From NCBI GenBank assembly GCA_017461465.1, contig JAFTYN010000001.1:1-6944 (forward strand): 6,944 nt of DNA, written 5' to 3'. The notes under the pieces are model-generated. The model saw only the letters and a program-made list of their open reading frames with translations. It did no database searches and had not been told where the DNA came from. The translations under genes were made by a program, and so were the position numbers. The stretch comes from Bacilli bacterium. GTDB lineage: Bacteria > Bacillota_I > Bacilli_A > RF39 > UBA660. Below are positions 1-5,023 of this stretch, piece by piece. How positions within the stretch are numbered: position 1 is the first letter of the stretch; each line of letters begins with the position of its first letter.

Positions 1-482
1 AACATTTTAAATCTTTTTCTTAATGCTTCTACTTTTTCATCATTAACATTACTCCAGTCACAGTTATAACTAAATGTAGATTCATCTTTTGAATCATCAC
101 AAGAATGTGCTTCGCAAATAGCTTTTAATAAATTCAAATTGTCTTCATTTTTATATATAGGGCTTTCTACAACATATTCAATTCTATTAGCAGATGCAAG
201 CCCATGAAAACTTTCATTTAAATCGTTCATTCTACCAATATCATGATATAAAGCAGCATCCATTATTATTTGTTTATCTACTTCATCTAAATTGTATTCA
301 TTAGCAAGAATAAATGCAAATAAACTTACCTTTTCACTATGATATTCACCATGAATCTTACTATGATAAAGTTTTTCTACTTTTAGATTAGAAAGAATTT
401 CTTTATATTCTTTTAATTTATCCTCATCAAGAAAACTGTTTAACAAAGTTGTTTCTTCTAATATGTGGTTCATCATTTTCAT
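1..482 (-). CDS. HD-domain phosphohydrolase-like protein (3' end outside window)
   Basis: An open frame of 160 codons runs off the left edge, so the C-terminus is missing. It carries the HD-superfamily metal-ligand pattern: H48 in 'YHSEKV', the doublet H80-D81 in 'YHDIGR', H93 in 'FHGLAS' and H126 in 'EAHS'. A distal Asp would be expected just beyond the edge. HD proteins are usually metal-dependent phosphohydrolases acting on nucleotides or phosphoesters; the substrate cannot be told here. No signal peptide or membrane segment is visible, so it is probably cytoplasmic. The ATG at 482 is chosen because GGAGA (495-491) lies 8 nt upstream; in-frame ATGs at 476 and 473 are further possibilities. 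This start lies 56 nt inside the preceding LRR-transglutaminase gene, in another frame, which implies co-transcription and probably translational coupling. Family call is confident; specific function is unknown. Confidence 0.85.
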   Translation of the reverse strand, partial: MKMMNHILEETTLLNSFLDEDKLKEYKEILSNLKVEKLYHSKIHGEYHSEKVSLFAFILANEYNLDEVDKQIIMDAALYHDIGRMNDLNESFHGLASANRIEYVVESPIYKNEDNLNLLKAICEAHSCDDSKDESTFSYNCDWSNVNDEKVEALRKRFKM

Positions 483-1704
483 ATTTATTTTCTCCAACCG
501 TTTCTATTTGATATGTACTTATTATATGATATGGGCTTTCTAAAATTGCATCTAAATCTAACATGAAAAACTTAAATGGATTTTTTCTTTCGATTGTCGG
601 ATCATAAAAATACCATTTACCACCAGTTTTAATTCTTATCATAGCATGATTAGTACCGTCAATAACTCCGCCTCTTCTATCTAGGCAGTGAACAGTATTA
701 CATTCAATTCCAAGAATACCAAGCATGAAACTCATTAAATTTACTACACCTTCACAATTAGCTTCTTTTTTATTGTATGCTCTTCTACTACTATGTAAAG
801 ATGCCATTTTTTTTCTTTTTATATCAGGTAACTCTCCATATTCCTGAATTAATCCCTGATACATATCAGCTCTTTCTTTAAGACCATCTTCCGCAAATTT
901 AACATTATTAATAACATAATTAAAAACTCTTATTACTTTTTCTTCTTCAGGTATATCTTTCTCAAATAAACCTATCTTTTTAAAGTAACCTCTTAAACCT
1001 TTATACATTTTCTCTAAATTTTTTAAATCAATGATATTACATTCAATACCCTTCATACCATTTTTTTCAGCAAATTTTAAATATGTGTCCCCGTCATCAA
1101 ATAAAGTAGCAAGTTCTGTTGCTTTATTTGGATTATCTCTAACTATATTAGGATAAAGTTTCATATCTAATATATTAGGAAGAGTATATTCAGTATTTTT
1201 AATATATGTATCAATATCAAAATCTTGATCTAAACTATTACCATATATTCTTACACTTTTTAATTTTTTCAATCCTTCTAGACCAATGATTCTTTTTAAA
1301 GAAGGATTATATGTAATTTTTAATTCTCTTAGATTAACTAAATTAGTTACGTCTAAGCTTTTAATATTTACATCATTTGAAATAGTTAAACTTTCTAAAC
1401 TTTCTAATTTTGATAAAACCGAAAAATCCTTAATATGGTTAATTAAGGTAGAATTATCTAATCCATCCCAATAATAAATTCTATCATAATCATCTTGACC
1501 CTTAATAGATAATTTCTTTAAATTAGGCAATAAAATTAAATCATCAATATTATAAGCATTAGTTATAGTTAATTCTTCTATGATGGCTAATTCTTCATCT
1601 GAAAATACAGTAAAACTATTATCTAATATGCTTTTATTTCTTTCATAGCCCATTTTATGTAATTCTTCATCAATTAAAAAAGCTAACTCAAAACTAACCT
1701 TCAT
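427..1704 (-). CDS. Leucine-rich repeat protein with C-terminal transglutaminase-like domain
   Basis: 425 residues. The N-terminal half (about 40-160) has degenerate leucine-rich repeats, for example 'LPNLKKLSI', 'LESLESLTIS', 'LVNLRELKI' and 'LKKLKSVRI'. After a linker, residues about 225-375 resemble the transglutaminase-like cysteine protease fold. A plausible Cys-His-Asp triad is C317 in 'EANCEGVV', H353 in 'TNHAMIRI' and D368 in 'WYFYDPT', in the usual order and with the usual flanking residues (CEG, HA, YDPT). Members of this superfamily cleave or crosslink peptides or act as amidases; the reaction here is unknown. No signal peptide or membrane helix is visible, so a cytoplasmic location is inferred, with the LRR part presumably binding a protein partner. 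The start is fixed by GGAGGGG (1716-1710) 5 nt upstream of the ATG. It is first in a unit with the HD gene and is driven by the promoter at 1729-1757. The stop is TGA. Confidence 0.85.
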   Translation of the reverse strand: MKVSFELAFLIDEELHKMGYERNKSILDNSFTVFSDEELAIIEELTITNAYNIDDLILLPNLKKLSIKGQDDYDRIYYWDGLDNSTLINHIKDFSVLSKLESLESLTISNDVNIKSLDVTNLVNLRELKITYNPSLKRIIGLEGLKKLKSVRIYGNSLDQDFDIDTYIKNTEYTLPNILDMKLYPNIVRDNPNKATELATLFDDGDTYLKFAEKNGMKGIECNIIDLKNLEKMYKGLRGYFKKIGLFEKDIPEEEKVIRVFNYVINNVKFAEDGLKERADMYQGLIQEYGELPDIKRKKMASLHSSRRAYNKKEANCEGVVNLMSFMLGILGIECNTVHCLDRRGGVIDGTNHAMIRIKTGGKWYFYDPTIERKNPFKFFMLDLDAILESPYHIISTYQIETVGENKYENDEPHIRRNNFVKQFS

Positions 1705-1728
1705 ATAATCCCCTCCGTTTTTGCGTCT

Positions 1729-1757
1729 ATACTAACACAAAGTTGATTTTTAGTCAA
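1729..1757 (-). promoter_or_regulatory. Sigma-A type promoter for the LRR-transglutaminase/HD unit
   Basis: Reading leftward, TTGACT (1757-1752) and TAGTAT (1734-1729) are separated by 17 bp. That is one mismatch from the -35 consensus and one from the -10 consensus. Transcription would start near 1722, giving a short leader of about 17 nt that holds the Shine-Dalgarno site. This is the best-matching promoter in the window and suggests constitutive expression unless a repressor acts. Confidence 0.75.
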
Positions 1758-1760
1758 ATT

Positions 1761-1784
1761 AAAAGGATTGAATAATCAATCCTT
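1761..1784 (-). terminator. Intrinsic terminator after the zinc-ribbon gene
   Basis: Perfect 9-bp inverted repeat (1763-1771 with 1776-1784) around a 4-nt loop, just downstream of the zinc-ribbon stop codon. On the minus strand the stem ends in TTTT (1764-1761), followed by AATTT. The U-tract is short, so termination may be partial. The -35 of the next promoter begins only a few bases further on. Confidence 0.65.
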
Positions 1785-1785
1785 A

Positions 1786-2103
1786 CTATCCTAATGAAGT
1801 AATTACCATATAAAACATTAATAGCATAGCTATAACTATAATTATTAATACTAATGCTTTAGAAAAAGTCATCTTCTTTTTAGGTTTAACATCTGACATT
1901 GTATCTATTTTAGCCATTTGTTCTCTTAAAGTGACTTTGCTTGGATCTATTTCATTAGCATTATTATTTTGCATATTAGCTACATTATTAAGTACTGGAT
2001 TTATATTGTTAATATCTTCAGGAATATTGTTAATACTCTGACATCTTTCACACACATTAGTATTGGGATTAATTGTTCCCCCACATCTAGGACACATATG
2101 CAT
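1786..2103 (-). CDS. Small zinc-ribbon protein with C-terminal membrane anchor
   Basis: 105 residues. A CPRC...CERC zinc ribbon (C4, C7, C18, C21) starts at the N-terminus. It is followed by an Asn-rich, probably flexible linker (about 24-50), a charged stretch with KPKKK (73-77) and one hydrophobic helix (about 83-103) ending the protein. The basic residues before the helix favour a cytoplasmic zinc ribbon with the tail in the membrane. No enzymatic motif is present; the role is unknown and could be adaptor or scaffold-like. The start at 2103 follows AGGAG (2115-2111) with 7 nt spacing; a second in-frame ATG lies two codons later, just before the first Cys. The gene lies between its own extended -10 promoter and a terminator, so it is probably monocistronic although it directly follows spo0A. 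Confidence 0.8.
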   Translation of the reverse strand: MHMCPRCGGTINPNTNVCERCQSINNIPEDINNINPVLNNVANMQNNNANEIDPSKVTLREQMAKIDTMSDVKPKKKMTFSKALVLIIIVIAMLLMFYMVITSLG

Positions 2104-2128
2104 ATTATCACTCCTACCTTACAACTTA

Positions 2129-2137
2129 ATTATATCA
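2129..2137 (-). promoter_or_regulatory. Extended -10 promoter of the zinc-ribbon gene
   Basis: Minus-strand TGATATAAT: a perfect -10 hexamer (2134-2129) with the TG of an extended -10 directly upstream. There is no good -35 at 16-18 bp (TATCTT at 17 bp is weak), as is common for extended -10 promoters. The predicted start is near 2122, about 19 nt before the ATG, leaving room for the AGGAG site. Confidence 0.55.
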
Positions 2138-2144
2138 AATTACC

Positions 2145-2166
2145 AAAAAAAAAGATAGATTATCTA
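2145..2166 (-). terminator. Weak intrinsic terminator after spo0A
   Basis: On the minus strand a short 5-bp AT-rich stem (AGATA/TATCT with a 3-nt loop) overlaps the spo0A stop codon and runs into nine consecutive T residues (2153-2145). The U-tract is excellent but the stem is short, so some read-through into the zinc-ribbon gene is plausible. Confidence 0.5.
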
Positions 2167-2930
2167 ACACCTATCTTATCAAACTCTATTTTTAGTTTAT
2201 CTGCTATAGTTACTATAAATTCAGAATTAGTTGGTTTAGTTTTATCAACATCAACACTATGACCGAAAATATCCTCCATAATTTTTAAATCTCCTCTATT
2301 CCAACTAACTTCTATAGCATGTCTTATTGCTCTTTCAACTCTTGAAACTGTAGTATTATACTTGCATGCTAGTTCAGGATATAAATCTTTAGTAATACCA
2401 CCAATAAATTCTGGTTTACTATAAACAATGCCTATTCCTTCCCTAATATATTGATAACCTTTAATATGTGATGGAATTCCAAGTTGGTGTAATAATCTAG
2501 TTATAGATACTTGTAAGTTACCTTTACCAAGATCTATATTTTTAGCACTAACATTTTTAGTTGATATTTCAACCATTCTATTTTGTAAATCACTTAAATT
2601 AAATGGTTTTAAAATAAAATAATTAGCTCCCAATTCAGAAACTTCTCTTATTACTTCCGGAGAATTATAACTTGTAGCTACAATAGTATTTTTAGAAATA
2701 TTTCTCTTTCGCATTTCATTTAATACATACATGCCATCTTTTCTAGGCATAATTAAATCTAATACTAGTACATCAAATTCGTTTTGTTTACTTTCTATTA
2801 AATCAATTGCTTCTACTCCATCATAAGCTTTTCCAACAACTTCAATAACTTCACTTCTTTCAAAGTATTCACTTATCATATTAACTAAATTCATGTTGTC
2901 ATCTACCAAAATTGCTCTTATCTTATTCAT
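2160..2930 (-). CDS. spo0A: Sporulation master transcription factor Spo0A
   Basis: 256 residues, close to the usual length of about 260. Residues 1-120 form a receiver domain with acidic pocket D10-D11, phospho-acceptor D58 in 'VLVLDLIMP', switch Thr86 with Tyr88, and K108 in 'FILKPF'. Residues about 140-256 are the Spo0A-specific C-terminal DNA-binding domain. They include 'LGIPSHIKGYQY', 'ITKDLYPELA', the recognition helix 'SRVERAIRHAIEVSW' (196-210) and the terminal 'KPTNSEFI'. When phosphorylated, Spo0A dimerises and binds 0A boxes (TGNCGAA) to control entry into sporulation and stationary-phase genes. All key residues are intact. The start follows GGAG (2940-2937) with 6 nt spacing. Three 0A-like boxes lie upstream at 3001-3027, indicating autoregulation. 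Sporulation itself cannot be judged from this window. Confidence 0.96.
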   Translation of the reverse strand: MNKIRAILVDDNMNLVNMISEYFERSEVIEVVGKAYDGVEAIDLIESKQNEFDVLVLDLIMPRKDGMYVLNEMRKRNISKNTIVATSYNSPEVIREVSELGANYFILKPFNLSDLQNRMVEISTKNVSAKNIDLGKGNLQVSITRLLHQLGIPSHIKGYQYIREGIGIVYSKPEFIGGITKDLYPELACKYNTTVSRVERAIRHAIEVSWNRGDLKIMEDIFGHSVDVDKTKPTNSEFIVTIADKLKIEFDKIGVR

Positions 2931-2961
2931 AATGTTCTCCCTCTATAATACTACATTTCCA

Positions 2962-2990
2962 ATTATAAAACATTTTTCTAGTTTAATCTA
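2962..2990 (-). promoter_or_regulatory. Probable spo0A promoter with weak -35
   Basis: A perfect TATAAT (2967-2962) is preceded at 17 bp by a poor -35, TAGATT (2990-2985), as expected of a promoter needing an activator. Transcription would start near 2955, about 25 nt before the ATG. Three CTAG motifs between 2978 and 3006 form overlapping small inverted repeats around the -35, which could be a second regulator site or chance in AT-rich DNA. I saw no convincing sigma-H promoter. Confidence 0.5.
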
Positions 2991-3000
2991 GATATTTTTT

Positions 3001-3027
3001 TGTCTAGTTTTGTCGAATTTTGTCGCA
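3001..3027 (+). promoter_or_regulatory. Three tandem Spo0A-box-like sites upstream of spo0A
   Basis: Three heptamers begin at 3001, 3011 and 3021, exactly 10 bp apart and in one orientation: TGTCTAG, TGTCGAA and TGTCGCA. The middle one matches the 0A-box consensus TGNCGAA perfectly, the right one has one mismatch and the left one two. Each is preceded by T-rich DNA. Relative to the predicted spo0A start they lie at about -46 to -72, upstream of a weak -35, which suits activation or modulation by phosphorylated Spo0A. The 10-bp phasing puts all three on one face of the helix. The right-hand box directly abuts the tpiA terminator. Confidence 0.7.
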
Positions 3028-3062
3028 ATAAAAAGAAACTACTAGTAAATAATAGTTTCTTT
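3027..3062 (-). terminator. Intrinsic terminator of the pgk-GT-tpiA operon
   Basis: A 10-bp stem (3032-3041 with 3053-3062) encloses an 11-nt loop that contains the tpiA stop codon. On the minus strand it is followed by TTTTTATT. The left arm therefore lies within the last tpiA codons. It separates glycolytic transcription from spo0A. Confidence 0.75.
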
Positions 3063-3755
3063 GATTCTTTTAAGTTTATCAGGTTTTAGTGAGGCTCCTC
3101 CTACTAAAAAACCAGAAAGATTATTTATTTCACTTAAAACATTAATATTTTCATCAGTAACACTACCACCATATAACACCATTATATCTTTATTATATAG
3201 TCTATTAATCTCTTCTTTTATAAAATTAGTAGTATCATAAATTTCATCATTAGTAGGTATTAAACCAGTTCCTATAGACCAAATTGGTTCATAAGCTATA
3301 ATGATATTATTTATATCTTTTATATCTTTTAGTCCCTCAACAATTTGTTTTTTCAATATTTCATTAGTCTGATTATTTTCTTTATGGTTTAATGTTTCTC
3401 CTATACAAAGAATAATTTTCAAATTATTTTCAAGTCCTAATTTTATTTTCTTATTGATAATATTATCTGTTTCTTCAAAATATTCTCTTCTCTCAGAATG
3501 CCCTATTATTGCGTAGTTTATATTCATACTTTTAACTTGTGAAGCTGATATTTCACCAGTATATGCTCCATTTTCATACATAGCATAATTTTGAATTCCT
3601 ACTTCATAATTACTATTTAAAAAGTATGGTAAATAAATACTAGTTGGGCAGAAAACTAACCCACTAGTATTATAATTTTTAAATTCATTTAAGTAATTAT
3701 TTACTTCATCAAAATGAAGATTCATCTTCATATTAGCGACTATTATCTTTTCCAT
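3042..3755 (-). CDS. tpiA: Triosephosphate isomerase
   Basis: 237 residues, somewhat shorter than the usual 245-255. Interconverts dihydroxyacetone phosphate and glyceraldehyde 3-phosphate in glycolysis, in the cytoplasm. Visible TIM-barrel signatures are K10 in 'ANMKMN', catalytic H86 in 'IIGHSERREYF', catalytic E156 in 'AYEPIWSIGTG', the following flexible loop 6, phosphate-binding 'YGGSV' (195-199) and 'LVGGAS' (217-222). The first motif has Met where most enzymes have Trp (NWK) and Ala where Gly is common, but the catalytic Asn and Lys remain. The start overlaps the glycosyltransferase gene by 23 nt and is preceded by AAAGGAG, so translation is likely coupled. It is the last gene of the operon. 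Confidence 0.96.
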   Translation of the reverse strand: MEKIIVANMKMNLHFDEVNNYLNEFKNYNTSGLVFCPTSIYLPYFLNSNYEVGIQNYAMYENGAYTGEISASQVKSMNINYAIIGHSERREYFEETDNIINKKIKLGLENNLKIILCIGETLNHKENNQTNEILKKQIVEGLKDIKDINNIIIAYEPIWSIGTGLIPTNDEIYDTTNFIKEEINRLYNKDIMVLYGGSVTDENINVLSEINNLSGFLVGGASLKPDKLKRIKETIIY

Positions 3756-5001
3756 GAAAAACTCCTTTTATTGTTCTTTTTACAGTTTCTTTAAAACCAT
3801 TCATTATAGTTTTATCTTTCTTTTCATTTCCAGATACGTTACTAATAGCATCTTCATATACATCAAGTACTCTTTCTGCAAAATATTTAGAAGAATACTG
3901 ATCTGCATTGATTCTAGCTTGTTTACTAAATCTTTTTAATTTAACAGGATCATTAATAAATGATTCAACATATTTTTTATATTCACCTTTTGTATCAAAA
4001 AGTTCGCCATTAAGTCCTTCAACTACAACAGTTCTAAAACTTTCATCATCTACCGCTACTACTGGTAGTGATGCAGCCATAGCTTCAATTACTGTTAAAC
4101 CTTGTGTTTCAGAGCGAGAAGCCGTTGCAAATATATCAGCAAGCTGATAATATTTAGTAACTTCTGTCCATGGTACTTTTCCGGTGAAAATAACATTATC
4201 TTCTATATTATACTTCATAGCTAATTCTTGGTACTTTTGCATATCTGGACCATCTCCAACTATCATAAGCACCGCATTATATTTTTTAGCCAAATCTCTT
4301 TGTGCTTCTATTAACAAATCAACACTTTTTTCTGCTGCTAATCTTCCAACAAAAAGAATAGTAAATTGATCTTTAGAAAGACCAATTTGATTTCTTAAAT
4401 CATCTAATTCTTTCTTTTTAAAGTTTTCACTATAAAATCTTTCAACTTCTATACCAGTAGGTACAATATGTACATTACGAGTATAATGATATTTTTCTTT
4501 AAATAAATCATATGTCTTTTTAGTTGGAACTATTAATTCTGTAGCTGTTTGATCACAATAGAAATTAGTTAAATATTCTACTATCTTTTTACTTGGACCA
4601 TCAAAATATCCTTTAGTAATATAATGTACATAATCTTCATACATTGTATGATATGTATGCACAAGTGGAATATTATATTGCTTTGCTATAATTCTTGCGA
4701 AAGTTCCTACTCCAAATTCAGTTTGTGAGTGTATAACATCTAAATTCCATTTTGCTATTTTTTTAACAGCCTTTAAAGGATATGCTCCTGTTAATCTATA
4801 ATCATATATTCCGATTGGAACTCCTGGAATTCTAATAATATGATCATTATTTTCATACTTATATTTCATATTTTCAGTATTAACAGTAACAATATATACT
4901 TGATGTCCTAATTTTGTTAATGCTTTTTCTAACATAGCTACACTTGTAGATACACCATTAACAAAAGGAGGATAAGTATCAGTAAATATACCTATTCTCA
5001 A
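3733..5001 (-). CDS. GT4 glycosyltransferase, probably 1,2-diacylglycerol 3-glucosyltransferase type
   Basis: Numbering here counts from the GTG at 5010 (425 codons); the TTG chosen as start is codon 4. The GT-B fold shows an N-terminal donor-loop motif 'FTDTYPPFVNGVSTS' (9-23), 'HTYHTMYEDYVHY' (118-130), 'PTGIEVERF' (184-192), the UDP-sugar site 'VGRLAAEKS' with R223 and K228, 'VGDGP' and the retaining EX7E pair E301/E309 in 'SETQGLTVIEA'. The pattern is that of enzymes making glucosyl-diacylglycerol, the membrane glycolipid and lipoteichoic acid anchor of Bacilli and Mollicutes. The exact sugar is not provable here. The last 30 residues are basic and could bind membrane. The TTG at 5001 is preferred because AGGTGAT (5012-5006), complementary to the 16S tail, precedes it by 4 nt and the protein then begins 'MRIGIFTDTYPP'. 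The gene sits between pgk and tpiA. Confidence 0.85.
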   Translation of the reverse strand: MRIGIFTDTYPPFVNGVSTSVAMLEKALTKLGHQVYIVTVNTENMKYKYENNDHIIRIPGVPIGIYDYRLTGAYPLKAVKKIAKWNLDVIHSQTEFGVGTFARIIAKQYNIPLVHTYHTMYEDYVHYITKGYFDGPSKKIVEYLTNFYCDQTATELIVPTKKTYDLFKEKYHYTRNVHIVPTGIEVERFYSENFKKKELDDLRNQIGLSKDQFTILFVGRLAAEKSVDLLIEAQRDLAKKYNAVLMIVGDGPDMQKYQELAMKYNIEDNVIFTGKVPWTEVTKYYQLADIFATASRSETQGLTVIEAMAASLPVVAVDDESFRTVVVEGLNGELFDTKGEYKKYVESFINDPVKLKRFSKQARINADQYSSKYFAERVLDVYEDAISNVSGNEKKDKTIMNGFKETVKRTIKGVFHGKDNSR

Positions 5002-5005
5002 TTTA

Positions 5006-5012
5006 ATCACCT
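5006..5012 (-). promoter_or_regulatory. Ribosome binding site deciding the glycosyltransferase start
   Basis: Minus-strand AGGTGAT is complementary to the anti-Shine-Dalgarno region AUCACCU of 16S rRNA. The GTG at 5010 lies inside this element and so would have no site of its own, whereas the TTG at 5001 is correctly spaced 4 nt downstream. Confidence 0.65.
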
Positions 5013-5023
5013 ATTTTTCTATT

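Noticed and set aside
427..429. Use of TGA as a tryptophan codon (Mycoplasma code)
   Set aside because: TGG encodes Trp in the HD, LRR, Spo0A and Pgk proteins, at positions where Trp is expected in Spo0A and Pgk, and TGA ends the LRR gene at a sensible place.
593..599. Additional 0A-like heptamer (TGTCGGA) at about 595
   Set aside because: It lies inside the LRR-transglutaminase coding region, has a mismatch and is single, so chance is the simpler explanation.
1286..2262. Plus-strand open frames opposite the LRR, zinc-ribbon and spo0A genes
   Set aside because: They are short, lie antisense to well-supported genes, lack ribosome-binding sites or recognisable domains, and have low-complexity composition caused by the AT-rich complement.
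2977..3007. CTAG-centred inverted repeats as a dedicated operator
   Set aside because: The arms are only five bases and overlap the weak -35 and first 0A box; noted with the spo0A promoter but too weak for a separate feature.
3001..3030. Ten-base tandem repeat as a CRISPR or microsatellite
   Set aside because: Only three imperfect units, and the conserved part is a known transcription-factor heptamer upstream of the matching regulator gene.
3754..4369. Plus-strand open frames opposite the glycosyltransferase gene
   Set aside because: Antisense to a gene with clear GT4 motifs and with no features of their own.
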